DNA of 64,000 bases from Pseudomonadota bacterium (GCA_041395565.1 JAWLAI010000004.1:310001-374000), one strand, 5' to 3'. Positions 27,253 through 35,749 are shown, counted from the first letter of the stretch. A program made the numbers and translations. Notes: generated from the letters alone by a model not told the origin.

Positions 27253-28157
27253 TGCACTGGCAGACCATACTGTTCGATGTCGTGGTCATGCCGCTGGTCG
27301 CGTTTATCGTCGGCCTGCTCATCGTGCTGATGGCGCGCCGTACCCGCGCCCGGCTCGAGCGCCGCATCGGACCGCCGTTCTTCCAGCCGCTCTACGACAT
27401 CATCAAGCTCTACTCCAAGGACATCCAGATCTCGCACGGCTTCATCCACGACCTCGGCATCATCATGGTCGTGGGCGGCTATATCACGGTGGAGATGTTC
27501 CTGCCGGTGCCGGGCATGGTCGGCCTGGCGGAGAAGGGGGATCTGATCGCGCTGGTCTACCTCATGATGGTGCCGTCGCTGGGTATGGCGCTGGGCGTGG
27601 GCCAGTGCGCCAACCCGAACGGCTCGATCGGCATCTCGCGCGCGCTCATCTCCATGCTCGGCTACGACATCCCCTTCGTGCTGGTGGTGGTCGCCTGCGC
27701 GGCGATGTACGGCACCACCAGCCTGCCGGAGATCATCGCCATCCAGCAGGCGGGCGGGGTCGGCACCTGGGGCATTGCCAGCATGCCGGTGATGGCCCTG
27801 GCCGGCATTATCACCACCCATGTCATGCTCGCCAAGGAGCCGTTCGAAACCTACATCGCACCGGCCGAGATCGCCACCGGACCGATGGTCGAGATGGGCG
27901 GCAAGTTCATGGGCGGGCTGTTCGTCGTGCAGACCTTTCAGGTCTATACTGCGGGTGTGTTATACACGACGCTGTTCCTCGGCGGCGGGATCACCTGGTT
28001 CGACTTTCTCCCGAAGGTGTTTGCCGTGCTGTTCCTGCCGTTCGCCATCACCATCCTGTTCCCGCGCTACAAGGCGGGAGAAGGCCTGCTCTGGGTGTGG
28101 AAATGGCCGACCGGCATCGCGCTGCTGGGACTGGCGCTGATCTTCATGCAGAGGTGA
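27252..28157 (+). CDS. NuoH/HyfC-like membrane anchor subunit
   Basis: 301 residues, about eight helices. Cytoplasmic-loop residues typical of NuoH/EchB/MbhM are visible: RLERRIGPPFFQPLYDIIKLYSKD split across 35-60, GSIGISRALISMLGYDIPF near 118-136 and AKEPFETYIAPAEIATGP near 193-210. The subunit links the peripheral electron-transfer arm to the ion-pumping arm. It starts on the last base of the previous stop. Confidence 0.92.
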   Translation: MHWQTILFDVVVMPLVAFIVGLLIVLMARRTRARLERRIGPPFFQPLYDIIKLYSKDIQISHGFIHDLGIIMVVGGYITVEMFLPVPGMVGLAEKGDLIALVYLMMVPSLGMALGVGQCANPNGSIGISRALISMLGYDIPFVLVVVACAAMYGTTSLPEIIAIQQAGGVGTWGIASMPVMALAGIITTHVMLAKEPFETYIAPAEIATGPMVEMGGKFMGGLFVVQTFQVYTAGVLYTTLFLGGGITWFDFLPKVFAVLFLPFAITILFPRYKAGEGLLWVWKWPTGIALLGLALIFMQR

Positions 28158-28161
28158 GTTT

Positions 28162-28890
28162 ATGAACGACAAACAACTGCAGATACCGGTCGAGGCGGGT
28201 CGTCCCGCCGGCAGCGAGAGCAATCCCTACCGCGGGGTGTTCGACCGGCTGCAGGATTTCTGCCGGGCGCGGTCGATGTTCCTGCTGCACTACTGCACCG
28301 GCTGCGGCGCCATCGAGCTGCCGCCGGCGATGACCTCGCGCTACGACATGGAACGGCTCGGCATCCAGCCCATGGCCACCCCGCGCCAGGCCGACATACT
28401 GCTCGTCACCGGTTACGTCGCCACCAAGACCCTGAAGCGCATCATGCTGACCTACGAGCAGATGAGCGCGCCGCGCTACGTGATCGGGATCTGCTCCTGC
28501 ACCGTCAACGGCGGCATGTACTGGCAGAGCTACGCCACGGTGAAGAAGCTCAACGAATACCTGCCGGTCGACATGTACATCGCCGGCTGCATGCCGCGCC
28601 CGGAGGCGGTGATCGTCGGCCTGCAGCAGCTGATGGACAAGATCGACGCCGGACGTGCGGAGTCCTGGAAGGACTACTACCGCAACTACGACTACTACCT
28701 CGGCAACCAGCAGGCGCTGTTCGGGGAACGCTGGCAGACGCCGAGCGATGTCATCGCCCAGGCGCGCCGCTACGACCTGTTCGGCCCGGGCACGACCGGT
28801 CAGCACACGGCGCTGCTGGAGCAGTACCAGACGCCGCTGGAGATGCCGGCCACGCCGGTGTTCGGGCGCGAGAAGGTCGAACGCAAGTAA
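28162..28890 (+). CDS. NuoB/hydrogenase small-subunit-like Fe-S protein
   Basis: 242 residues, with the four ligands of a proximal (N2-type) [4Fe-4S] cluster: CTGCGAIEL (Cys45, Cys48), GICSCTVNGG (Cys111) and AGCMPRPE (Cys143). CxxC rather than the CC pair of complex I places it with group 4 hydrogenases/Mbx. The C-terminal 90 residues (SWKDYYRNYDYYLGNQQALF) extend beyond a minimal NuoB. RBS GAGGTGAG precedes the start, four bases after the previous gene. Confidence 0.92.
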   Translation: MNDKQLQIPVEAGRPAGSESNPYRGVFDRLQDFCRARSMFLLHYCTGCGAIELPPAMTSRYDMERLGIQPMATPRQADILLVTGYVATKTLKRIMLTYEQMSAPRYVIGICSCTVNGGMYWQSYATVKKLNEYLPVDMYIAGCMPRPEAVIVGLQQLMDKIDAGRAESWKDYYRNYDYYLGNQQALFGERWQTPSDVIAQARRYDLFGPGTTGQHTALLEQYQTPLEMPATPVFGREKVERK

Positions 28891-28919
28891 CCACGGCGGC
28901 AAAGAACGGAACACGATGT

Positions 28920-29459
28920 ATGGATAACGGCAAGGAACTGGTCGGCTGGCTGGACAAGGTACTGGCGGACTTCCAAGGCGTGCAGGTACGCCGCAAGAGC
29001 AGTTCGCGGGTACGCGTCGACGTCGATGCCGATGCGCTGCCGGCGCTGCTGGAACTGCTACAGGGGCGCGCCGGTTACGTGCACCTGTCCGCGCTGAGCT
29101 GCGTCGACTGGGTTGACGACGACGAGTTCGAGCTGGTCTACCACGTCTGGTCCTACGAGACCAACTCGCTGGTATCGGCGCACATCCGCATCCCGCGCGA
29201 GCCGGGCGCCTATTTGTCCGTCTACGACATCTACAAGCCCGCGGCGTTCTTCGAGCGTGACATCTACGAGATGTTCGGCGTCTACTTCGAGGGCAGCCCG
29301 TTCATGGAGAAGTTCATCCTCACCGAGTGGGACGGGCCGCCGCCGATGCGCAAGGAGTTCGACACCCGCCAGTACGTGCATGACACGTTCAAGTGGCAGG
29401 AATACAACCCCGGCTGGCTGCAGGAGATACGTGCGAAAGGCGGGGGGATCGTCGAATGA
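28920..29459 (+). CDS. NuoC (30 kDa)-like subunit
   Basis: 179 residues. The C-terminal 30-kDa signature is present: YDIYKPAAFFERDIYEMFGVYFEGSP around residues 103-128, followed by the EWDGPPPMRKEF motif that precedes the NuoD subunit in related complexes. The N-terminal domain (about 1-95) is the alpha/beta NuoC fold. Overlaps the next gene by four bases. Confidence 0.9.
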   Translation: MDNGKELVGWLDKVLADFQGVQVRRKSSSRVRVDVDADALPALLELLQGRAGYVHLSALSCVDWVDDDEFELVYHVWSYETNSLVSAHIRIPREPGAYLSVYDIYKPAAFFERDIYEMFGVYFEGSPFMEKFILTEWDGPPPMRKEFDTRQYVHDTFKWQEYNPGWLQEIRAKGGGIVE

Positions 29460-30598
29460 GGCCCGAGAACTACCAGGCGGTAAACCATCCGCCCAGCCAC
29501 GAATACGAACTGAACATCGGGCCGAACCATCCCGGCATCGAGGGTAATTACGCGCTCAAGCTCAAGCTCGAGGGCGACATCGTGGTCGCGGCCAAGGCCG
29601 ATGCCGGTTACCTGCACCGCGGCTTCGAAAAACTGATGGAAGGGCGGCTGTGGATGCAGAACATCGCGCTGGTGCCGCGCATCTGCGTGCCGGACCCGGC
29701 GCACATGGAGATCTGCTACGCGCTCGGTGTGGAAATGCTCGGCGGGCTGGAGGTGCCGGAACGCGCGCAGTGGCTGCGCGTCATGCAGCTGGAGCTGTCG
29801 CGCATCACCGCGCACCTGTTCTATTTCGGCGGTGCCGCCGCCACCATGGGCATGTACAGCAACATGTTCTGGGGCGTGACCGACCGCGATTTCGTCCTGG
29901 ACCTGTTCGAGGAGTTCACCGGTGGGCGCGTGTACAGCATGTACAACGTGCCCGGCGGCGTGCGGCGCGATCTGCCCGAGGGCTTCATCGGGCGCCTGGT
30001 GTCGCTGCTAGACTACCTCGATTCGCGCCTGCCGGATTACGACAACCTGTTCTTCTCCAACTACGTGGTGGTACACCGCGCGCGCGGCACCGGCGCCATG
30101 AACCAGCAGCAGGCGCTGGAATGGGGCGTGACCGGACCCAACCTGCGCTCCACCGGGCTCGCCTTCGACGTGCGCCGCGACGATCCCTACCTGGTCTATG
30201 ACCAGCTCGAGTTCGATATCCCGACGGAGGAGGCCGGCGACGCGCTCGCGCGCATCCTGGTGCGGCGCAACGAGCTGATCCAGAGTATCCGCATCCTGCG
30301 CCAGGTGGCCGAGCGCCTGCCCTCGATCAAGGGGCCGGTGCGCTGTCCGCTGCCCAACCCGCTGGCGTGGAACGTCCCGGCCGGCGAGAGCTATGCGCGC
30401 GTGGAGTCCTCCAAGGGCGAGCTGGCCTATTACACGGTGTCCAACGGCGGCGACAAGCCCTGGCGCGTGCACATCCGCGGGCCGTCGCAGATGCACGGCG
30501 TGCAGGTGCTGGAGAATCTCTGCGTCGGCTCGCGCATCGAGGACATCGCGCAGATCATCTTCACCCTCGACGCCTGTCCGCCGGAGGTCGACCGCTGA
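29456..30598 (+). CDS. NuoD/hydrogenase large-subunit-like protein with half-lost Ni-binding motifs
   Basis: A 380-residue 49-kDa/hydrogenase large-subunit homologue: GPNHPGIEGNYALKLKLEG near 22-40, GYLHRGFEKLMEGR, GLEVPERAQWLRVM, and TGPNLRSTGLAFDVR in the second half. In group 4 hydrogenases two CxxC pairs bind NiFe. Here the first reads Cys77-Val-Pro-Asp80 and the last Cys374-Pro-Pro-Glu377, so one cysteine of each pair survives and the other is acidic. A normal NiFe site is therefore not expected. The active site may instead hold another cofactor, a quinone or nothing. The C-terminus ends at VDR with no extra cleaved peptide. Confidence 0.92.
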   Translation: MRPENYQAVNHPPSHEYELNIGPNHPGIEGNYALKLKLEGDIVVAAKADAGYLHRGFEKLMEGRLWMQNIALVPRICVPDPAHMEICYALGVEMLGGLEVPERAQWLRVMQLELSRITAHLFYFGGAAATMGMYSNMFWGVTDRDFVLDLFEEFTGGRVYSMYNVPGGVRRDLPEGFIGRLVSLLDYLDSRLPDYDNLFFSNYVVVHRARGTGAMNQQQALEWGVTGPNLRSTGLAFDVRRDDPYLVYDQLEFDIPTEEAGDALARILVRRNELIQSIRILRQVAERLPSIKGPVRCPLPNPLAWNVPAGESYARVESSKGELAYYTVSNGGDKPWRVHIRGPSQMHGVQVLENLCVGSRIEDIAQIIFTLDACPPEVDR

Positions 30599-32433
30599 TG
30601 GCCGACATCACCCACAAGAGCCGCGGCAGCATTCTCAACCCGCTGCGCAACCTGTCGTTCCTGACGCGCAAGCCGGTGACGCTGCCGCTCGAGCCACGCC
30701 CGGCCTCGGCCACCTACCGCGGCTTCCACCTCAACGACTGGGAGAAATGCATCGGCTGCAGCACCTGCCAGAAGATCTGCGACAACGAAGCGATCACCAT
30801 GATCCATATCCCGGATCTGCCCGAGGATCCGGTGAAAGGGGTGCGCGCGCGGCGTCCGGCCATCGACTACGGCCGCTGCTGCTGGTGCGGGCTGTGCGTG
30901 GACGTGTGCCCGACCGCGTCGCTGTCGCTGTCGCGCGAGTACGTGCACACCTGCGAGGAACACGAGCTCGACAGCTATTTCATCCTGCCCGACCCGGTCG
31001 GCATGCACCGGAAGTTCTACGGCCAGGGCTGGCACAAGACGGCGGACGAGGATCTCATCGACCTGCAACGCCAGGCCATGCCCGAGCAGGAGGCCGGCCA
31101 GCGCCTGCAGTCGTTCGGCGAGTTCGTGCAGGGCTACGACGGCCAGCAGGCCATCGTCGAGGCATCGCGCTGCGTGCAGTGCGGCATGTGCCACGATTCC
31201 TGCCCCGCGCACATGAACGCGCCGGAATACATCCGCGCCATCTGGGAGCAGGATCTCGAGGAGGCGGTGCGCCAGATCTATCGCACCAACCCGTTCGCGC
31301 ACGTGTGCGGCCGGGTATGCACGCGGCGGTGCGAGGCGGCCTGTTCCATCGGCGTACGCGGGGAGCCGGTCGCGATCCGCTGGCTGAAGCGCTATGCCAT
31401 GGACAACGTCGGCCACGAGCGCATCCGCGAGATCGTGCGCGAGGGCCGCGCCGACTACCTCAGCGGCGGCAAGGTCGCGGTGATCGGCGCCGGCCCGGCC
31501 GGCCTGACCGCGGCCTTCGACCTGGCGCGGCACGGCCACAGCGTCACCGTGTACGAGGCCATGCCGGCGGCCGGCGGCATGATGCGCTACGGCATCCCGG
31601 CCTACCGGCTGCCGTACGCGCGCATCGACGACGATGTCGACGTGATCCGTTCCATGGGCGTCGAGATCCATTTCAACACCCGGGTCGGCGCCGACATATC
31701 CATGAACCAGCTGCAGTCCAGCTACGACGCCGTGCTGCTCGCCATCGGTTTGCAGAACGGCCGCTCCACGCGCGTACCCGGATCCGACCACGCGGCGGTG
31801 CGCAGTGCCGTCGCGCTGCTGCGCGAGATCACCATGGACGAATCCCTGCCGGTGCCGAAATCGGCCGTGGTCATCGGCGGCGGCAACACCGCGATGGACA
31901 TCGCGCGCAGTGTGGCGCGCCTGCAGCTCGCCCAGTACGGCCAGGCCAGCGTCACGGTCACGGCGCTGGAGGACGGCGACCACCTGCTGGCCGACCCGGT
32001 GGAGATCCGCGAGACGGACGAAGAGGGTATAACCATCCTGCCCGGGCGCGGCCCGCGCCGCTGCGTGGTAGATGCGCACGGCGTGCTGACCGGACTGGAA
32101 ACCGTGCGCGTGGTCGCACTGTTCGACGAACAGGGCCGCTTCGCGCCGCAGTACGACGACGGCGACATGCAGCTGCACACGGCGGACATGGTGATCGAGG
32201 CCATCGGCCAGCAGGCGGACACCGCGCTGCTCGGCGAGGAACTCACCGAGGCGCTGGAATGGAACCGGGGACGGCTGAAGACGGATGCCGGCGGGCGCTG
32301 TTCGGTCGGCTGGTTGTGGGCCGCCGGCGACGTGGTCAGCGGGCCCGACGTGATCCATGCCGTGGCCGACGGGCATCGCGTGGCCGCCAGCATCGAGAGT
32401 GCCCTGGGACAGGAGAGACGCAGCCATGGCTAA
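30598..32433 (+). CDS. NuoI-like ferredoxin fused to GltD/NfnB-type FAD-NAD(P)H oxidoreductase
   Basis: A 611-residue fusion. Residues 1-110 are NuoI-like with two [4Fe-4S] motifs (Cys51/54/57/61 and Cys94/97/100/104). After a linker (about 115-170), residues 180-611 are GltD/NfnB-like: Fe-S ligands Cys192/195/198/202 and Cys237/241/245/249, FAD site VIGAGPAG near 294-301 and NAD(P) site VIGGGNTAMD near 425-434. The domain order predicts NAD(P)H to FAD to Fe-S to the membrane complex, or the reverse. It overlaps the NuoD-like gene by one base, in the place where archaeal Mbx operons end with the NuoI-like subunit. Confidence 0.92.
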   Translation: MADITHKSRGSILNPLRNLSFLTRKPVTLPLEPRPASATYRGFHLNDWEKCIGCSTCQKICDNEAITMIHIPDLPEDPVKGVRARRPAIDYGRCCWCGLCVDVCPTASLSLSREYVHTCEEHELDSYFILPDPVGMHRKFYGQGWHKTADEDLIDLQRQAMPEQEAGQRLQSFGEFVQGYDGQQAIVEASRCVQCGMCHDSCPAHMNAPEYIRAIWEQDLEEAVRQIYRTNPFAHVCGRVCTRRCEAACSIGVRGEPVAIRWLKRYAMDNVGHERIREIVREGRADYLSGGKVAVIGAGPAGLTAAFDLARHGHSVTVYEAMPAAGGMMRYGIPAYRLPYARIDDDVDVIRSMGVEIHFNTRVGADISMNQLQSSYDAVLLAIGLQNGRSTRVPGSDHAAVRSAVALLREITMDESLPVPKSAVVIGGGNTAMDIARSVARLQLAQYGQASVTVTALEDGDHLLADPVEIRETDEEGITILPGRGPRRCVVDAHGVLTGLETVRVVALFDEQGRFAPQYDDGDMQLHTADMVIEAIGQQADTALLGEELTEALEWNRGRLKTDAGGRCSVGWLWAAGDVVSGPDVIHAVADGHRVAASIESALGQERRSHG

Positions 32434-32953
32434 CGACACCGACGCACGCGGCAGCGAGGGCGCCCTGCACGGCAAGGACCTGCTGGCCTCGAAAAAATCG
32501 CTGGAGGACATCCTGCGCGTGGCCACGGCGTTCGAGAAGACGGCGCGGGATTTCTACAGCGCACTGGTGCCGCGTGTCAGCAAGCAGCTGCGTTATCTGG
32601 TGGAAGAGCTGGCGGAGGAGGAGCAGCGCCATTACGACCTGTTCATGCAGCTGGCCGGCGCGCCGGATCTGCAGCAACAGGTTCGCGCGCAGGTTGCCGT
32701 ACCGGTCAACGACCGGCGCTTCTCCGACTATGTACAGGCGCCCGAGCTGGGTGATAACCCGGACGACCAGGCGGTGCTGCAGTATGCGCTCGGCCGCGAG
32801 CACGCCGCGATGGAGCAATACCGCGACCTGGCGGCGAACACCGAACCCGGTCCGATCCACGACCTGTTCGAGTTCCTCGCCAACGAGGAGACCAAGCACA
32901 AGCGCGAGCTGGAACAGCTCTATTACAGGGTCGTGCACAGCGGGGGCGTGTAG
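32426..32953 (+). CDS. Ferritin-like diiron (rubrerythrin/YciE-type) protein
   Basis: 175 residues forming a four-helix ferritin-like domain. Metal-ligand pattern: Glu37 (AFEKTARDFY), EELAEEEQRHYDLF with EExxH around 65-69, LGREHAAMEQYRDL in helix 3 (Glu125, Glu130), and FLANEETKHKRELEQ with ExxH around 154-158. No rubredoxin domain or rubredoxin-type cysteines. It overlaps the stop of the NuoI-GltD gene by eight bases, so it is part of the operon. A peroxide- or oxygen-scavenging role protecting the Fe-S enzymes is inferred. Confidence 0.85.
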   Translation: MANDTDARGSEGALHGKDLLASKKSLEDILRVATAFEKTARDFYSALVPRVSKQLRYLVEELAEEEQRHYDLFMQLAGAPDLQQQVRAQVAVPVNDRRFSDYVQAPELGDNPDDQAVLQYALGREHAAMEQYRDLAANTEPGPIHDLFEFLANEETKHKRELEQLYYRVVHSGGV

Positions 32954-33115
32954 CACACCGCTGCGATACCGTTACCCGTGCGCCGCCATGCGGCGCCGCG
33001 GCTACCGCCAGGGCGCCACGCCGCGGCTGTTACGGCACGGGTCCTGCCGTCCTGCACGTGCCCGCACTCATTTCCGCGCCTGTCCGGTGGCCGCCGCAGA
33101 CTGTACCTGCGTCTA

Positions 33116-33145
33116 TTGAGACCGGCGCCGTGTCATGGGTATGAT
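33116..33145 (+). promoter_or_regulatory. Sigma-70-like promoter for gnd-zwf-pgl
   Basis: TTGAGA (33116-33121) and TATGAT (33140-33145) are separated by 18 bp, each matching five of six consensus bases. The ATG of gnd follows 27 bp later behind a strong ribosome-binding purine run (AGGGGGGTAA). Confidence 0.5.
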
Positions 33146-33171
33146 CCGGCCAGTATCAGGGGGGTAACGCA

Positions 33172-34188
33172 ATGCAACTGGGAATGATCGGCCTGGGCCG
33201 CATGGGCGCGAACATGGTGCAGCGTCTGTTGCGTGCCGGGCATGAATGCGTGGTCTACGATCGCAACGCCGAGGCGGTGCAGGCCATGGAGACGCACGGC
33301 GCCTTCGGCACCACCAACCTCGATGGTTTCCTCGCCAGCCTCGAAACACCGCGCGCCATCTGGCTGATGGTGCCCGCTGCCGTGGTGGACCGGGTGATCG
33401 ACGAGCTGGCACCGCAGCTCGAGGCTGGCGACATCCTGATCGACGGCGGCAACTCCTACTATCGCGACGACATCACGCGTGCCGCGCGGCTCGGGGAACG
33501 CGGCATCCACTATCTCGACATCGGCACCAGCGGCGGGGTCTGGGGGCTGGAGCGCGGCTACTGCCTGATGATCGGTGGCGAGCAGGCGGTCGTGGCGCAC
33601 CTGGAACCGGTATTCGTCGCGCTCGCGCCGGGGCCCGGCGACATTCCGCGCACGCCCGGGCGCAGCGGCCCGCCGGCGCGCGCCGAGCAGGGCTATCTGC
33701 ACTGCGGCCCGGCCGGCGCCGGGCATTTCGTGAAGATGGTGCACAACGGTATCGAATACGGCCTCATGGCGGCCTATGCCGAGGGGCTGAACATCCTGGC
33801 GCACGCCAATGTCGGCAACCGCGTGCATGACGAGGATGCCGAGACCACGCCGCTGCGCGATCCGGACGCGTTCCGTTACGACATCGATCTCGCCGCGGTC
33901 ACCGAGCTGTGGCGGCGCGGCAGCGTGGTCAGTTCCTGGCTGCTGGATCTCACCGCCGAGGCGCTGCAGCGCAGCCCGGACCTGGCGGAATTCAGCGGGC
34001 ACGTGTCCGATTCCGGCGAGGGACGCTGGACCAGCATCGCCGCGATCGAGTGCGGGGCACCGGCGCGCGTGCTGACCACGGCGCTGTACGACCGTTTCAC
34101 CTCGCGCGGCGAATCGGATTTCGCGGACCAGGTCCTGTCAGCGATGCGCTTCGCCTTCGGCGGACACCACGAGAAACCCAAGGCATGA
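33172..34188 (+). CDS. gnd: 6-phosphogluconate dehydrogenase, short (NAD-type) form
   Basis: 338 residues, the short GntZ/YqeC-type decarboxylating enzyme rather than the 470-residue form. Rossmann motif MIGLGRMGANMVQRLL at 5-20, then NTPR-like region, GGNSYYRDD near 97-105, DIGTSGGVWGLERGYC near 118-133, and the substrate/catalytic segment HFVKMVHNGIEYGLMAAYAE near 185-204. It converts 6-phosphogluconate to ribulose 5-phosphate + CO2. First gene of gnd-zwf-pgl, joined to zwf by an ATGA overlap. Confidence 0.93.
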   Translation: MQLGMIGLGRMGANMVQRLLRAGHECVVYDRNAEAVQAMETHGAFGTTNLDGFLASLETPRAIWLMVPAAVVDRVIDELAPQLEAGDILIDGGNSYYRDDITRAARLGERGIHYLDIGTSGGVWGLERGYCLMIGGEQAVVAHLEPVFVALAPGPGDIPRTPGRSGPPARAEQGYLHCGPAGAGHFVKMVHNGIEYGLMAAYAEGLNILAHANVGNRVHDEDAETTPLRDPDAFRYDIDLAAVTELWRRGSVVSSWLLDLTAEALQRSPDLAEFSGHVSDSGEGRWTSIAAIECGAPARVLTTALYDRFTSRGESDFADQVLSAMRFAFGGHHEKPKA

Positions 34189-35729
34189 GCGTCGGGCGGG
34201 GCATGGCAGGCGGAGCGGATCAGGCGGCGTCGAGCGTCATGGTGATCTTCGGTGCCGGCGGCGACCTGACCCGACGCAAACTGCTGCCGGCGATCTATCA
34301 CCTCTGCCGCGACGACTACCTGCCAGAACCGTTCGCCATGCTCGGCGTGGACCGCAAGGACCTCGACGACGCGGGCTACCGCGCGCACATCGACGTGGAC
34401 GGCCGGGAGTTCGCCGATGACAGCGTCGACGAGTCGCTGTGGCAGCAACTGCTCGACTGCCTGCACTTCGTGGCGGGTGATTTCGCCGATCCCGACCTCT
34501 ACGCGCGGCTTGCGGCGCGGCTCGACGAACTCTGTGCCGCCCACCACATCCCGCCGAACTACCTGTTCTACCTGGCGACACCGCCGCGCTTCTTCGACGT
34601 CATCGCCGCCGCGCTGGGGGCGGCCGGTCTGCTGACCGAGCGCGACGGGCACTGGCGGCGCGTGGTGATAGAAAAACCCTTCGGGCACGACCTGTCCTCG
34701 GCGCGCGCGCTGAACCACGCCCTGCACGCGGTGATGGGGGAGCACCAGATCTACCGCATCGATCACTACCTCGGCAAGGAGTCGGTGCAGAATCTCCTGG
34801 TCTACCGCTTCGCGAACGCGACCGTCGAACCGATCTGGAACCGGCACTACATCGATCACGTGCAGATCACGGTGTCGGAATCCATCGGCGTGGAGCAGCG
34901 CGGCGGTTACTACGATACCGCCGGCGCGCTGCGCGACATGATACCGAACCACCTGCTGGCACTGCTCTCCGTCGTGGCGATGGAACCGTCCAATTCCTTC
35001 GAGGCCGATGCCATCCGCGACGAGCAGGTCAAGGTGCTGCGCGCGATCCAGCCGTTCGAGCCCGACGACGTGCTGACCCATGCCGTGCGCGGCCAGTACG
35101 CGGCCGGCCGCCTGTTTGACGGCAGCCACGTACCGGGGTACCGCGAGGAGCACGATGTGTCGCCGCGCTCGACCACCGAAACCTATGCCGCGCTCAAACT
35201 CAAGATCGATTCCTGGCGCTGGGCGGGTGTGCCGTTCTATCTGCGCACCGGCAAGTGCCTGCCGGGCCGGTTTACCGAGGTGGTGATCCAGTTCAGCCAT
35301 GCGCCGAACGTGATGTTCCGCGATTCGCTGCTGGCGCGCGAGAACGTCCCGGCCAACGCGCTGGTGCTGCGCATCCAGCCCAACGAGGGCATCGGCATGA
35401 GCTTCAACGCCAAGATTCCGGGACACAGCACCCACCTCGGCACTGTGGATATGAACTTCCGCTACGAGGAGCATTTCGCGAACAAGCCGACCAACGGTTA
35501 CGAGACGCTCATCCACGACGTGATGACCGGCGATTCCACCCTGTTCAAGCGAGCCGACCATATCGAGGCGGGTTGGGCGCTGGTCGAGCCGGTGCTCGAC
35601 GTGTGGCAGGCACTGCCGCCACGCGACTTTCCCAACTACGCGGCGGGCAGCTGGGGGCCGCCGGCGGCTGATGACCTGCTCCGGCGCGACGGCCGCGCCT
35701 GGCGGCCGTGCAAGCGATGCCAGGCCTGA
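34185..35729 (+). CDS. zwf: Glucose-6-phosphate 1-dehydrogenase
   Basis: 514 residues. Coenzyme-binding IFGAGGDLTRRKLLPAIY near 21-38, EKPFGHDL near 163-170, and the substrate motif RIDHYLGKESVQNLLVYRFAN near 191-211 with the catalytic His. Reaction: glucose 6-phosphate to 6-phosphogluconolactone with NAD(P)+. The ATG at 34185 overlaps the gnd stop. Full length, no defects seen. Confidence 0.96.
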   Translation: MSVGRGMAGGADQAASSVMVIFGAGGDLTRRKLLPAIYHLCRDDYLPEPFAMLGVDRKDLDDAGYRAHIDVDGREFADDSVDESLWQQLLDCLHFVAGDFADPDLYARLAARLDELCAAHHIPPNYLFYLATPPRFFDVIAAALGAAGLLTERDGHWRRVVIEKPFGHDLSSARALNHALHAVMGEHQIYRIDHYLGKESVQNLLVYRFANATVEPIWNRHYIDHVQITVSESIGVEQRGGYYDTAGALRDMIPNHLLALLSVVAMEPSNSFEADAIRDEQVKVLRAIQPFEPDDVLTHAVRGQYAAGRLFDGSHVPGYREEHDVSPRSTTETYAALKLKIDSWRWAGVPFYLRTGKCLPGRFTEVVIQFSHAPNVMFRDSLLARENVPANALVLRIQPNEGIGMSFNAKIPGHSTHLGTVDMNFRYEEHFANKPTNGYETLIHDVMTGDSTLFKRADHIEAGWALVEPVLDVWQALPPRDFPNYAAGSWGPPAADDLLRRDGRAWRPCKRCQA

Positions 35730-35749
35730 GTCAGCGCCGGCAGCCGGCC

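Noticed and set aside
29456..30598. Catalytic subunit of a group 4 NiFe hydrogenase
   Set aside because: Each CxxC motif has lost one cysteine (CVPD and CPPE), and no maturation genes are nearby.
21368..32433. Operon read as standard respiratory complex I plus a separate Mrp antiporter
   Set aside because: NuoE, NuoF, NuoG, NuoA and NuoJ are absent, the gene order differs, and all genes overlap as one unit with a GltD fusion at the end.
30430..32526. Long minus-strand open frame opposite the NuoI-GltD gene
   Set aside because: Antisense to a gene with many confirmed Fe-S and nucleotide motifs.
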